Shown: positions 61,201 to 61,578 of the stretch, piece after piece
Layout of the letters: every line of letters begins with the position of its first letter
How positions within the stretch are numbered: position 1 is the first letter of the stretch
Source of the DNA: Bemisia tabaci
Lineage: Eukaryota > Arthropoda > Insecta > Hemiptera > Aleyrodidae
Reading direction: 5' to 3'
NCBI RefSeq assembly: GCF_918797505.1
Contig: NC_092795.1
Location: forward strand, 28,321,131 to 28,385,130
DNA: 64,000 bases
Made by a program: the position numbers and the translations under genes
Notes under the pieces: generated by a model
What the model saw: only the letters and a program-made list of their open reading frames with translations
The model's database searches: none
Told to the model about the DNA's origin: nothing

Positions 61201-61578
61201 AAAACGCAAAGACGAATCACGAGATCCACAAGATCCACCGAAAAAACCCACGGCGAGAGCGTGTTCGTTCCCTGACGGCGCGCGAAGCGGAACTGAAATA
61301 GCTATAGAAAATATAGCTATAGAAAATATAATTTTCGCTCTTAACGCTTTGTCTAATATTGACTCTCATTTCAGGCGATGGTCGAGCATGGCAGAGTAGA
61401 GCTATTAGCACACCCACTCAGTCAGAAGTATCTGCAGATGAAGTGGAACTCCTATGGGAAATATTTCCATCTAACACATCTTCTTTTGTACACTATATTT
61501 CTAGTTTTTATAACGCATTTCTCTTCCGGACTTATGGAAAATGACGGGGACTCATCCAACTCTACCTCAACGTCTAAA
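5129..61578 (+). CDS. TrpA1: TrpA1 channel gene, 14 exons, 3' part outside window
   Basis: Gene-level entry. Joining exons 5129-5280, 23878-24034, 32476-32566, 36287-36482, 38297-38506, 44636-44872, 46302-46502, 47962-48140, 49111-49223, 49918-50084, 55727-55896, 58882-59026, 59494-59604 and 61375-61578 gives 2333 nt, about 777 codons, with every phase matched and GT-AG at every intron. The protein has about 16 ankyrin repeats, a linker with spaced cysteines, and S1. This order and the wording of the repeats match insect TRPA1, a tetrameric plasma-membrane cation channel that senses heat and reactive chemicals. Known insect TRPA1 proteins are roughly 1100-1200 residues, so about one third, holding S2-S6, the pore and the C-terminus, is missing past 64000. 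Identification is from family knowledge; the exon map is read from the sequence. Confidence 0.93.
5468..5700. mobile_element. Foldback MITE, CACTGGAAAA family, copy 3
   Basis: Same structure, left end slightly altered (CACTGCCCTGGAAAAG), right end TTTTTCCAGTG at 5700. It sits in intron 1 less than 200 bp after the exon 1 donor. Confidence 0.85.
5955..9215 (-). mobile_element. hAT-like DNA transposon with ~350-bp TIRs
   Basis: The left end TAGGGGTGATCGAAATTCCC is mirrored by the right end GGGAATTTCGATCACCCCTA. The inverted arms run about 350 bp (5955-6305 and 8868-9215) with only scattered differences. The target duplication ATGTAGAA is perfect on both sides (5947-5954 and 9216-9223). An 8-bp duplication with TA..GGG-type ends is typical of the hAT superfamily. 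The element carries one transposase-like gene on the minus strand and sits in TrpA1 intron 1. The small TIR divergence suggests a fairly recent insertion, but the gene is broken. Confidence 0.9.
6451..8410 (-). pseudogene. hAT-like transposase, disrupted
   Basis: The long open stretch 6527-8257 (576 codons) begins at GTG. The nearest upstream in-frame ATG is at 8410, separated from it by one TAG (codon 50, 8261-8263). Near 6556-6560 the frame breaks; a shifted frame stays open to a TGA at 6451-6453 and has family-like content (YFALAKILEAKRKK). Numbering from 8257: a Cys/His cluster CKCSNFRSCKCLRHRK at about 73-88, FFDGRKDTT at 267-275 and GCDGTATNTG at 341-350 (probable catalytic Asp positions), CLLHNNELPLRHL at 372-384, and SHARWLTTANRIL at 465-477. 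The same motif order occurs in transposon-derived proteins of aphids and other arthropods as I recall them. hAT membership is inferred mainly from the termini and 8-bp duplication. Confidence 0.8.
9224..9580. other. Non-coding intron 1 stretch
   Basis: AT-rich sequence after the hAT-like element with no feature I can support. Confidence 0.6.
9586..9885 (-). CDS. Hypothetical fragment next to primase-like exon
   Basis: Open minus-strand stretch of 99 codons, rich in Gln, Arg and Ser (for example RSRYQQQRVDKFHLTKNREF). It is separated from the primase-like fragment by a run of 31 T (9894-9924 on +). I do not recognise it. It may be a downstream exon of the same element-borne gene, because the last codons also read well in a second frame. 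It could equally be chance. Confidence 0.3.
   Translation of the reverse strand: MLRTQPRGNQSNSRSRYQQQRVDKFHLTKNREFVGRVAEEVKNRLLPGVKDQSSASKQRETVNARIATVVPTTSRGQGFGTYITMSVIYQTYPANSSRR
9940..10440 (-). pseudogene. PrimPol/UL52-like (AEP) primase, N-terminal fragment
   Basis: The minus-strand frame is open from about 10440 to 9940, without a clear ATG at the start. It contains KRLFFLYRDISVVYKYVMKN and then HTYEVV and YPFKLFLDIEF. The order HxYEV, about 10 residues, then hhhDxE matches motif I of archaeo-eukaryotic primases of the PrimPol/herpes-UL52 type, where the two acidic residues bind the metal. A basic Gly-rich tail (GGRGGRSAPPPYE) and a stop follow, so motifs II and III are absent. The fragment could derive from a mobile element or a large DNA virus; it does not look like the intact cellular PRIMPOL gene. 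A related C-terminal fragment lies at 33178-33757. Confidence 0.6.
10569..10915 (-). pseudogene. FLYWCH-type zinc-finger fragment
   Basis: The minus-strand frame contains VQKANVVQEGYQYRFEKECK, then KAWVCGKDNKEKCKGSIRT and a distal IKVHTH. Tyr-x-Tyr, Trp-x-Cys, Cys after nine residues and His-x-His match a FLYWCH finger, a DNA-binding module frequent beside MULE-type transposases in insects. The reading continues to 10569 with no transposase domain. The upstream half of the finger is duplicated in tandem (10934-11119). It may belong with the primase-like fragment 130 bp away, but no splice link can be shown. Confidence 0.6.
10745..11119. repeat. 189-bp tandem duplication
   Basis: Two copies, 10745-10930 and 10934-11119, with a period of 189 bp and only a few substitutions. 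They span the first half of the FLYWCH finger and its upstream flank. The second copy lacks the finger's C-terminal half, so it is a broken duplicate. Confidence 0.9.
11303..11561. mobile_element. Foldback MITE, TGGATYGCATTTTGCAAAAAGG ends
   Basis: The left arm TGGATCGCATTTTGCAAAAA is mirrored by the right arm ending TTTTTGCAAAATGCAATCCA. The inverted arms are about 75 bp around a unique centre. Non-coding. Confidence 0.85.
11656..11753. repeat. 49-bp tandem duplicate within a dispersed repeat
   Basis: GTGCAAGCAGGAGG...CTACCCCTCC occurs twice in a row (11656-11704 and 11705-11753). The flanking sequence up to about 11820 (CGCAATCGCCACCATCAAAA) is an inverted relative of 5744-5895, next to the hAT-like element. 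It is a dispersed repeat of unknown class. Confidence 0.75.
12100..12324. mobile_element. Foldback MITE, CACTGGAAAA family, copy 4
   Basis: The left terminus is degraded, the right terminus TTTTCCAGTG is intact, and the two arms are inverted repeats with the family sequence GGATCTAGAGT. Confidence 0.8.
12325..13180. other. Non-coding intron 1 stretch
   Basis: AT-rich sequence; only short frames, none recognised. Confidence 0.6.
13181..14090. mobile_element. GGGCCGGATT element with internal minisatellite, copy 1
   Basis: The ends CAGGGCCGGATTTA and TTAATCCGGCCCCC form short TIRs next to TTGCCGCC/GGCGGCAA subterminal blocks. The interior holds three variants of a unit carrying GCGTGAAGTATTC and AGTCTTGTAGGCGCTA (13519-13727). 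A second copy, in opposite orientation with a single unit, lies at 62484-63207. It has no transposase; it resembles non-autonomous hAT-type elements. Confidence 0.8.
13519..13727. repeat. Minisatellite, three ~70-85 bp units
   Basis: Three successive units, each with CGTGAAGTATTC followed by AGTCTTGTAGGCGCTA, diverged by several substitutions. The middle unit has a small insertion. Confidence 0.85.
14393..14625. mobile_element. Foldback MITE, CTACACTGAGAAAAAACTAT ends
   Basis: CTACACTGAGAAAAAACTAT is mirrored by ATAGTTTTTTCTCAGTGTAG. The arms (TTATAAACCTATTAG, GGAACACC) pair for about 70 bp each, and a second palindrome GTCTCTGTACCTTAATTAGG-like sits at the centre. Confidence 0.87.
14630..15720. 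other. Intron 1 stretch with a GC-rich island
   Basis: A GC-rich, apparently unique patch lies at 14790-15020. The rest is unremarkable. No gene is supported; frames here have no recognisable content. Confidence 0.5.
15722..15960. mobile_element. Foldback MITE, CACTGGAAAA family, copy 5
   Basis: One of the most intact copies, with both termini present and an expanded A run at the left end. The 100+ codon ORFs read on both strands here are products of the palindrome and are not genes. Confidence 0.88.
15961..16925. other. Non-coding intron 1 stretch
   Basis: AT-rich sequence with no repeat or gene I can identify. Confidence 0.6.
16927..17822 (-). pseudogene. Candidate endogenous RNA-virus nucleoprotein-like element, broken
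   Basis: The minus strand shows protein-like reading in pieces. A first open segment of about 80 codons runs 17822 to about 17583. An AT-rich interruption of about 100 bp with stops follows. A second segment (17484-17125, 119 codons) contains FHIGAAYLTGQP and EQWMGRLGMF. Then come at least one frameshift and a Gly/Pro-rich tail ending at a TAG (16927-16929). A globular helical body with a disordered Gly/Pro tail suits a negative-strand RNA virus nucleoprotein (chuvirus- or other mononegavirus-like), but I cannot name the family with confidence. It abuts the decayed retrotransposon at 17824. It is clearly non-functional. Confidence 0.4.
17824..18390 (-). pseudogene. LTR retrotransposon pol: protease C-term and pre-RT linker
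   Basis: Minus-strand fragments continue from the protease. One contains LIGMDSLKNWDILIDP (18388-18203), like the C-terminal ILGxDxL part of retropepsins. The next has the acidic linker that precedes reverse transcriptase in Ty3/gypsy-type elements, with VEERYYPLNPAK and DDQIQALLQRELKRP in separate frames. Stops and frameshifts interrupt it. The reading ends at 17824 before any RT catalytic motif, exactly where the nucleoprotein-like sequence begins. Confidence 0.65.
18455..19159 (-). pseudogene. LTR retrotransposon protease region
   Basis: An open frame of 234 codons on the minus strand. Its C-terminal part has VAVNIGGESFPRFIDTGSTH, the DTGS active-site loop of a retropepsin. Upstream lie an acidic linker (GDYKEFQDDQNFSDAETW) and a hydrophobic stretch CGVLWCIIMIAACCWY. 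The frame is shifted relative to gag and to the protease C-terminus. Family: probably Ty3/gypsy-like, judging by the gag and linker. Confidence 0.8.
19190..19995 (-). pseudogene. LTR retrotransposon gag, frameshifted
   Basis: On the minus strand 19995-19780 encodes FDGKKGTISFLERLKELQRA and ELFSGPATLWYRNNF, the retrotransposon gag capsid fold. The reading resumes in another frame with KAREYFEAIGTLMRRHG, a stop, then EEEQNECLFHNMRPEYELNV and YRPPP (19657-19334). A zinc knuckle, CYGCGNDGVTVRMCGC, follows near 19310-19262. This is a complete but decayed gag that precedes the protease at 19159. Confidence 0.8.
20300..23095. other. Intron 1 stretch, one foldback, no gene
   Basis: An inverted repeat lies at about 20465-20712 (GATAGACAAAGCTT mirrored by AGCTTTGTCTATC). 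The rest is AT-rich with only short meaningless frames. Confidence 0.5.
23096..23721. mobile_element. Foldback MITE copy 6, interrupted by another element
   Basis: The left end is CACTGGAAAAA at 23096 and the right end TTTTTCCAGTG at 23721. The right arm is split after CTCTAGATCC (23290-23299) and resumes with a second CTCTAGATCC near 23690. The roughly 390 bp between them is a separate insertion with its own inverted ends (next entry). Confidence 0.8.
23300..23690. mobile_element. Small TIR element nested in MITE copy 6
   Basis: The insert begins near GAGTACCTGTATAGCGAGAG and ends with its inverted counterpart CTCTCGCTATACATGTACTC. It is bracketed by a repeated CTAGATCC from the host MITE, consistent with an 8-10 bp target-site duplication. 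It is non-coding. The exact end is ambiguous by a few bases because the TIR start resembles the target. Confidence 0.7.
23878..24034 (+). CDS. TrpA1: TrpA1 exon 2, first ankyrin repeat
   Basis: The acceptor TGTTGCAG ends at 23877 and the donor GTACGT starts at 24035. It enters in phase 0 and leaves one base, which exon 3 completes as a codon. The peptide begins AAESGNLEDFSRLFLAEPSR and contains the repeat DSKGRCAAHQAAARNKINIL, a signature of insect TRPA1. Upstream intron 1 is 18.6 kb, and a complex foldback element begins only about 40 bp after the donor. Confidence 0.95.
24075..24640. mobile_element. Compound foldback element just after exon 2
   Basis: The outer arms are CGGAGAAAAAAACTTCGTGC and GCACGAAGTTTTTTTCTCCG. 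A second foldback is nested at about 24118-24380, with ends TTGACGGTGAAAGTCGGCAA and TTGCCGACTTACACCGTCGA. The nested part shares GCGACGTCGCAAACCGAG with the element at 38577-38836. Confidence 0.75.
24745..25440. repeat. Long inverted repeat, ~160-bp arms
   Basis: The left arm (GGTTTAAGTCTTTAATGAAA, CAGCAAGATTCAAAAATGAA, GAAACAAACAATTATCACAA) is inverted at 25270-25440. The centre contains a second pair around CCAGCGCGATTACA. Class unknown. Confidence 0.75.
25911..26074. mobile_element. Hairpin MITE, CAGTGGCGTGGCG family, copy 1
   Basis: 164 bp from CAGTGGCGTGGCGTGAATGA to TTCACGCCACGCCACTG, with internal ATCGATATC-type palindromes. It is flanked by direct repeats CGTTCAG on both sides, a probable target duplication. 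Confidence 0.88.
26140..26430. other. GC-rich island in intron 2
   Basis: CpG-containing, apparently unique sequence between MITE copies. Two overlapping frames are open but unrecognised. Could be regulatory; function not supported. Confidence 0.35.
26914..27096. mobile_element. Hairpin MITE, CAGTGGCGTGGCG family, copy 2
   Basis: A more diverged copy (CAATGGCGGGGCGTCAATAA ... CACGCCACGCCATGCCACTG). The flanks GATTCAATT and GAGTCAATT resemble a decayed target duplication. Confidence 0.75.
27291..27545. mobile_element. Foldback MITE, TGGACCG...CAGAAAGGAACC ends
   Basis: ACAGAAAGGAACCAAGCCAC is mirrored by GTGGCTTGGTTCCTTTCTGT, and the outer bases TGGACC and GGTCCA also pair. A 73-codon minus ORF across it is an artefact of the arms. 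Confidence 0.85.
27550..28997. other. Non-coding intron 2 stretch
   Basis: AT-rich with no repeat structure or gene that I can support. Confidence 0.6.
29023..29250 (-). CDS. Hypothetical small membrane protein ORF
   Basis: A minus-strand ATG ORF of 75 codons. It has hydrophobic segments IIIWIFSSLLAVVFSALRF and VLNFVLFFLFIYVLLHYF, then the charged tail EISQEDN. A GTAAGT lies two bases after the stop codon, so this could be an exon of a nested antisense gene. I do not recognise the protein. AT-rich DNA produces hydrophobic frames by chance, so support is weak. Confidence 0.3.
   Translation of the reverse strand: MCVGLVTRCFMLNVSIIIWIFSSLLAVVFSALRFVLKTVLNFVLFFLFIYVLLHYFNNKLERLLNGLVEISQEDN
29340..30546. 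other. Intron 2 stretch with a GC-rich patch
   Basis: Mostly AT-rich and featureless. Positions 30080-30340 are strikingly GC-rich with a polypyrimidine run (CCCCCTCCCCCTCCCCCACC) and an open frame of 84 codons that I do not recognise. Confidence 0.45.
30547..30775. mobile_element. Foldback MITE, CACTGGAAAA family, copy 7
   Basis: Runs from CACTGGGGAAAA to TTTTTCCAGTG with well-paired arms; located in intron 2. Confidence 0.85.
30996..31159. mobile_element. Hairpin MITE, CAGTGGCGTGGCG family, copy 3
   Basis: The same 164-bp length and ends as copy 1, differing at a handful of positions. Confidence 0.87.
31160..32475. other. Non-coding end of intron 2
   Basis: No gene or repeat recognised before the exon 3 acceptor. 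Confidence 0.6.
32476..32566 (+). CDS. TrpA1: TrpA1 exon 3, ankyrin repeat
   Basis: A 91-nt exon between acceptor TTGTTTCAG and donor GTGAGC. It starts with the two bases that complete the split codon of exon 2 (Asp) and ends two bases into a codon finished by exon 4 (Cys). It encodes DNRGNTPLHIAVEHQSLEA, a canonical ankyrin repeat with the TPLH turn. It is too short to stand out as an ORF and was found by splice sites and family knowledge. Confidence 0.93.
32567..33177. other. Non-coding start of intron 3
   Basis: AT-rich; nothing recognised. Confidence 0.6.
33178..33757 (-). pseudogene. PrimPol/UL52-like primase, C-terminal zinc-domain fragment
   Basis: Two minus-strand frames overlap by a few bases. 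The first (from the transposon edge near 33757 to 33368) is basic and ends LVFHNG. The second (33375-33178) contains FKFCVIKGAYRGSNNVFFYI, then IYQGCHNCQCAAKYYG. The pattern Cys, seven residues, Ser-Asn-Asn, hydrophobic strand, Tyr-Gln-x-Cys-His-x3-Cys is the zinc domain of PrimPol/UL52 primases. The family's His (seven residues after the first Cys) is Arg here. A frameshift or short intron at the overlap (GGGTAAG) is possible. The fragment is cut at its 5' side by a Tc1/mariner-like element. Confidence 0.55.
33757..36087 (+). mobile_element. Tc1/mariner-like element with ~490-bp TIRs, left end truncated
   Basis: Inverted arms at about 33761-34268 and 35431-35937 (GGTAAATTGAACGGGAGTTA, TAGAGGCCCTCATTTTTCTC and so on) flank a transposase. 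The right side continues outward to CCCTGTA at 36081-36087, the ACAGGGTG-type terminus preceded on the minus strand by TA. The matching outer ~150 bp is missing on the left, where the homology stops at GGATCC beside the primase fragment. A G13 run lies inside the right arm. Confidence 0.75.
34436..35294 (+). pseudogene. Tc1/mariner-like transposase, decayed
   Basis: The frame is open from just after a TAA at about 34433. It first gives a helix-turn-helix region (NPQQSIRQVAERHDGVAR), then from ATG 34563 a 243-codon catalytic part. Numbering from that ATG: FSDESSFFLNG (Asp56), FQQDGAPPHF (Asp147) and RSADISPLDFFLWG (Asp184), giving the DDD triad of mariner-type enzymes with 36 residues between the last two. 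The N-terminal HTH is incomplete. Near 35250 the frame shifts; the other frame holds the conserved end RKSFDRFSVPGLRVRETV. So it is not active. Confidence 0.85.
36287..36482 (+). CDS. TrpA1: TrpA1 exon 4, two ankyrin repeats
   Basis: The acceptor TCTTGCAG ends at 36286 and the donor GTCAGT starts at 36483. The peptide contains NNKDQAPLHLAVELNRVAV and GEHGRTALHIAAILDHDECA, two consecutive ankyrin repeats. The exon is clearly more GC-rich than the surrounding intron. It lies 200 bp downstream of the right end of a Tc1/mariner-like element (right TIR ending near 36087). Confidence 0.94.
36483..37387. other. Non-coding intron 4 stretch
   Basis: Contains a diverged internal duplication (the TTGAGTTGAGTGAAACATGA block at about 36885-36960 and 37075-37150). 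No gene recognised. Confidence 0.55.
37388..37648. mobile_element. Foldback MITE, CCGGCTCC arms
   Basis: Left CTCAAAAAAAAAATCCGGCT and right GCCGGAGTTTTTTTTTTCAG ends. The arms include GGTGAGGAGACCGT and ATCTCCTCACCCG, which pair. Confidence 0.82.
37946..38182. mobile_element. Foldback MITE, CAATTGGACGTATTTCT ends
   Basis: CAATTGGACGTATTTCTGTC is mirrored by AGAAATACGTCCAATTG, with AACGGAAC-AAGCG inner arms and a C13 run inside. It ends about 115 bp before exon 5. Confidence 0.85.
38297..38506 (+). CDS. TrpA1: TrpA1 exon 5, ankyrin repeats
   Basis: Exactly 70 codons in phase 0/0 between acceptor CTGTTGCAG and donor GTAATG. The peptide includes YYPIHEAAKNASSRTMEVF and FYDAEGNVPLHSAVHSGDFK. 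The PIHEAAKNASS and EEMISFYDAEGNVPLHSAV blocks are very strongly conserved in insect TRPA1. The exon is GC-rich. A foldback element (37946-38182) ends about 115 bp before it, and another starts 70 bp after it. Confidence 0.96.
38577..38836. mobile_element. Foldback MITE, TATCGACGGT ends
   Basis: TATCGACGGTAAAACTACCA is mirrored by GTAGTTTCACCGTCGATA. It shares GTTTGCGACGTCGCAGACTT with the nested element at 24118-24380. Confidence 0.85.
38900..39315 (+). mobile_element. 5'-truncated jockey-like LINE, 3' end
   Basis: The plus strand encodes VQIARLRIGHTFFTYNHII and QPICHFCNSSPLTIKHVL, the C-terminal RLRxGHT and Cys/His motif of jockey-type ORF2. A 3' UTR ending in TAATAGCCTGTGACGCTGAA and a TAAC-rich tail follow. 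The His/Cys motif is partly lost (no final Cys). Confidence 0.75.
39980..40456 (-). repeat. Candidate LTR
   Basis: On the minus strand the block starts TGTTAGCAC and ends GTGTTAACA, giving the TG...CA and inverted TGTTA/TAACA ends of an LTR, 477 bp long. It lies just downstream (minus strand) of an integrase fragment. No polypurine tract or second LTR is visible, so the call is tentative. Confidence 0.35.
40632..41120 (-). pseudogene. Ty3/gypsy-like integrase fragment
   Basis: On the minus strand the first piece reads FRTHGIPAQLVADNQPFNS (second catalytic Asp region). After a frameshift it continues SPHYPQSNGKAESAVTQAKS (catalytic Glu) and, further on, ASPSQMLMGRVLRKQIP. This is the usual end of a retrotransposon integrase. 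Stops and one frameshift make it dead. Confidence 0.8.
41125..41225 (+). mobile_element. LINE 3' tail, same family
   Basis: The GTAAAGACGTTAATAGCCTG...GCTGAATGTCTCAAAATTAT 3' UTR ends in AATAACTAACTAAC, a simple TAAC tail. Only about 100 bp is present. Confidence 0.75.
41226..41525 (-). CDS. Hypothetical ORF fragment
   Basis: A minus-strand ATG ORF at 41525, cut by the LINE tail at 41225. It includes RYQQAKEAELQQNTYKIELI and RRVADFLNIPINWHMLLVTW. Not recognised. It sits 3' of the microexon-like region on the same strand. Confidence 0.25.
41600..44150 (-). other. Candidate nested minus-strand gene with microexon-like repeats
   Basis: Three related modules each place a tiny block between TTTTCAG and GTAAGTTTTT on the minus strand: 44063-44015 (49 nt), 43863-43816 (48 nt) and 41831-41795 (37 nt). 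Their translations are acidic with an E/D-x-E-F/Y-E-F theme (NEYEFEDANGR, EDAEFPGED, ENEFEFDF), and each leaves one base over at the donor. A further exon-like block, 43091-42974, with acceptor TTTTTTCAG and donor GTAATT, encodes CYDKLLETAVGGGGRPGIV. Another open block at about 41735-41610 has RRLRTMGRAKQLVESLRDLA. Short lengths and inconsistent entry phases make this tentative. Confidence 0.3.
41960..42168. mobile_element. Divergent relative of the foldback MITE family
   Basis: The ends CATTGAAAAAA and TTTTTTCCAGTG and a GTAGCTTGGATCAAG arm resemble copy 6 of the family, but the interior (TTGCCGCCAAGAATT, inverted later) differs. Probably a sister subfamily. Confidence 0.6.
44151..44635. other. 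Non-coding end of intron 5
   Basis: Includes tandem ATTTTAAAATATTTTAA-type repeats at about 44160-44220 and a G-rich run near 44467. No gene. Confidence 0.55.
44636..44872 (+). CDS. TrpA1: TrpA1 exon 6, ankyrin repeats
   Basis: 79 codons, phase 0/0, acceptor TTTTTCCAG and donor GTAAGT. It encodes AVELCLTSGAKISTQQHDLS followed by STPVHLACAQGALEIVKLM and KMTPLHCAAMFNRTEIVQYL. It completes a repeat begun in exon 5 (HSGDFK joined to AVELCL), a join expected for this family. It follows the 6.1-kb intron 5. Confidence 0.96.
44873..46246. other. Intron 6, non-coding
   Basis: No gene or clear mobile element found. Confidence 0.6.
46247..46292. repeat. T46 homopolymer in exon 7 splice region
   Basis: An uninterrupted run of 46 T ends ten bases before the first base of exon 7. 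It acts as, or has replaced, the polypyrimidine tract. Confidence 0.95.
46302..46502 (+). CDS. TrpA1: TrpA1 exon 7, ankyrin repeats
   Basis: 67 codons, phase 0/0. It encodes GADINALDKEKRSPLLLAAS and DSNQRNVLHLVVMNGGHLEEF. The donor GTGAGA is good. The acceptor is GCGTAG and is preceded by an uninterrupted run of 46 T (46247-46292). The opening GADINALDKE continues the repeat that ends exon 6 with YLISE, so the boundary is well fixed despite the odd acceptor. Confidence 0.94.
46503..47137. other. Intron 7 first part, non-coding
   Basis: The 146-codon minus frame (46398-46838) overlapping exon 7 has no recognisable content and runs through the exon, so I treat it as chance. Confidence 0.55.
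47138..47650. mobile_element. Long inverted repeat, ~225-bp arms
   Basis: GGGGATATCCCACCCTACCC and GGGTAGGGTGGGATATCCCC, CTCCATGCACAGATAGGGAG and CTCCCTATCTTTGCATGGAG, and the outer GAGATGTTGC and GCAACATCTC all pair. Spacer about 60 bp. Located in intron 7. Confidence 0.88.
47651..47961. other. Intron 7 end, non-coding
   Basis: Pyrimidine-rich stretch near 47840-47865; nothing else recognised before exon 8. Confidence 0.55.
47962..48140 (+). CDS. TrpA1: TrpA1 exon 8, ankyrin repeats
   Basis: The acceptor TTTCAATACAG ends at 47961 and the donor GTATTT starts at 48141. The peptide includes LLNEKDHIGCSPLHYASRGG, HIRSLENLIHLGACVNLKNN and NNNESPLHFAAR, all hallmark TRPA1 repeats. It ends two bases into an Arg codon that exon 9 completes, giving the expected AARYGRYNT. 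Confidence 0.96.
48557..48788. mobile_element. Foldback MITE, CACTGGAAAA family, copy 8
   Basis: Intact ends CACTGGAAAA and TTTTTCCAGTG, located in intron 8 between exons 8 and 9. The arms are nearly complementary. Confidence 0.87.
49111..49223 (+). CDS. TrpA1: TrpA1 exon 9, ankyrin repeat
   Basis: 113 nt between acceptor CTATTTTCAG and donor GTTCGG. The peptide includes YGRYNTVKQLLESEKGTFII and DGGGLTPLHIASQQ. It starts with one base finishing the Arg codon of exon 8 and ends one base into a Gly codon finished by exon 10. Confidence 0.95.
49224..49917. other. Intron 9, non-coding
   Basis: AT-rich, no repeat or gene seen. Confidence 0.6.
49918..50084 (+). CDS. TrpA1: TrpA1 exon 10, ankyrin repeats
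   Basis: The acceptor CAATTTCAG ends at 49917 and the donor GTGGGT starts at 50085. It encodes HTRVVQLLLNKGALLHRDHN, GRNPLHLAAMSGYTQTMELL and SVHSHLLDQVDKDG, near-invariant in insect TRPA1. It ends in phase 0, and VDKDG runs directly into NTVLHLATMENK of exon 11, 5.6 kb away. Confidence 0.96.
50468..50848 (+). CDS. Hypothetical ORF in intron 10
   Basis: An ATG ORF of 126 codons (MEPRRLNLVSFLNKPRRNYK at the start). Not recognised; no domain or splice support. It lies just before the first long direct repeat and may be part of an older element. Confidence 0.2.
   Translation: MEPRRLNLVSFLNKPRRNYKKFTLSLFHPLAYNFRIALKNQSHTYLFHFSNNAHLRNECLMSCGVLELRSENLRLKKPGLIDVTLDLQFFIAIPLKFGLDLSLDYLQLIFSSLQNLSVENTFFFKG
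51022..53131. repeat. Long direct repeat, copy 1
   Basis: Starts TTTTGGCGCGTATACGTAGT and ends AACACATTGTGTTGGAGTTC-ACTGCTTGTTT. Copy 2 is at 56215-58496 in the same orientation, with roughly a few percent divergence by eye. No clear target duplication or TIRs. It contains a minus-strand 81-codon ORF (52860-53105) conserved in copy 2. Confidence 0.92.
52860..53105 (-). CDS. Conserved 81-codon ORF in long repeat (copy 1)
   Basis: The minus frame includes GKQHNKRIHDPTLQGQRRTL and KSYQILEEKCYGKI. A good acceptor TTTTCATTTACAG precedes the part starting at DFKKGK, so it may be a terminal exon. Copy 2 (58225-58470) differs at only two residues (Thr-Val for Thr-Leu, and Asp-Leu for Asp-Pro). Unrecognised. 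Confidence 0.3.
   Translation of the reverse strand: MLIRRVINSHISTPLVFIYRDFKKGKQHNKRIHDPTLQGQRRTLTRPCIVNLESYSNKFKFFDPPQAKSYQILEEKCYGKI
53667..55243. mobile_element. 1.6-kb foldback element with internal tandem duplication
   Basis: Inverted arms start TTCTTCACCCCCCCCCC on the left and end GGGGGGGGTGAAGAA on the right, and meet near 54345-54375 (CTGGTAAGAACCGGG mirrored by CCCGGTTCTTACCAG-like sequence). A unit with TGCAACGAAAAA...GCAACGTTTCAAGGGTCC is duplicated in the right arm (about 54390-54590 and 54570-54760). An ACAGGGTT-type terminus occurs further out on the right, near 55364. Non-coding. Confidence 0.85.
55244..55726. other. Intron 10 end, non-coding
   Basis: Includes the possible outer end of the foldback element (to about 55365), then AT-rich sequence up to exon 11. 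Confidence 0.5.
55727..55896 (+). CDS. TrpA1: TrpA1 exon 11, last ankyrin repeats
   Basis: The acceptor TGGTTTCAG ends at 55726 and the donor GTGCTT starts at 55897. The peptide includes NTVLHLATMENKPNSISLLL and LSAIDYAIYFKFPEAALAMV. It ends two bases into an Arg codon. The exon is flanked by two long direct repeats (51022-53131 and 56215-58496), so recombination between them would remove it. Confidence 0.95.
56215..58496. repeat. Long direct repeat, copy 2
   Basis: Same boundaries as copy 1. It has an extra ~170 bp at about 56656-56825 bracketed by AGTGC, and a GGGGGGG to GGGAAAAAAAG change near 57230. It carries the corresponding minus ORF at 58225-58470. Located in intron 11. Confidence 0.92.
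58225..58470 (-). CDS. Conserved 81-codon ORF in long repeat (copy 2)
   Basis: Counterpart of 52860-53105 with the frame intact. Conservation of an open frame in both copies is suggestive, but the copies are too similar overall for this to prove selection. Confidence 0.3.
   Translation of the reverse strand: MLIRRVINSHISTPLVFIYRDFKKGKQHNKRIHDPTVQGQRRTLTRPCIVNLESYSNKFKFFDLPQAKSYQILEEKCYGKI
58497..58881. other. Intron 11 end, non-coding
   Basis: Nothing recognised between the long repeat and exon 12. Confidence 0.6.
58882..59026 (+). CDS. TrpA1: TrpA1 exon 12, pre-S1 linker with cysteines
   Basis: The acceptor GTCCTCCAG ends at 58881 and the donor GTGAGT starts at 59027. It encodes GAEVMALRSDKHPCVTLALI, FESVQDKCITKANCKKDSK and ends CFY. 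This linker between the ankyrin domain and S1 carries four cysteines in the region where electrophile-reactive cysteines lie in characterised TRPA1 proteins. The first base completes the Arg codon left by exon 11. Confidence 0.96.
59494..59604 (+). CDS. TrpA1: TrpA1 exon 13, pre-S1 linker
   Basis: 37 codons, phase 0/0, acceptor TTTCTAACAG and donor GTAAGT. The peptide starts IKYNFSCLESSRMYAQVDQK and ends SKPIPLPALN. IKYNF, DQKTGEA and PIPLPALN match the insect TRPA1 linker. The exon is short and was located by splice signals. Confidence 0.93.
59990..60640 (+). mobile_element. 5'-truncated jockey-like LINE, 3' end
   Basis: An open frame to 60505 ends with KPICNVCNLSSLTVKHMIMD plus CSALRDLR, the CxxC...H...C motif of the ORF2 C-terminus. 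The 3' UTR (TTAATAGCCTAAGATGCTGA) and a CTAACTAAAATAAC tail match the other two copies. Located in intron 13. Confidence 0.78.
60640..61374. other. Intron 13 end, non-coding
   Basis: Contains two ATAGCTATAGAAAATAT units (about 61298-61330) just before exon 14 and a Lys-rich chance frame. No gene. Confidence 0.55.
61375..61578 (+). CDS. TrpA1: TrpA1 exon 14, S1 membrane segment; last exon in window
   Basis: 68 codons, phase 0/0, acceptor TCATTTCAG and donor GTACGA. The peptide contains MVEHGRVELLAHPLSQKYLQ and MKWNSYGKYFHLTH, then the hydrophobic LLLYTIFLVFITHFSS, the first transmembrane helix. The tail after S1 is acidic and Ser/Thr-rich with an NST sequon, as expected for the extracellular S1-S2 loop. 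No later exon is visible before 64000. Confidence 0.95.

Noticed and set aside
61019..61399. 126-codon plus ORF rich in Lys upstream of exon 14
   Set aside because: Low-complexity, in a different frame from TrpA1 and overlapping the exon 14 acceptor; chance reading.
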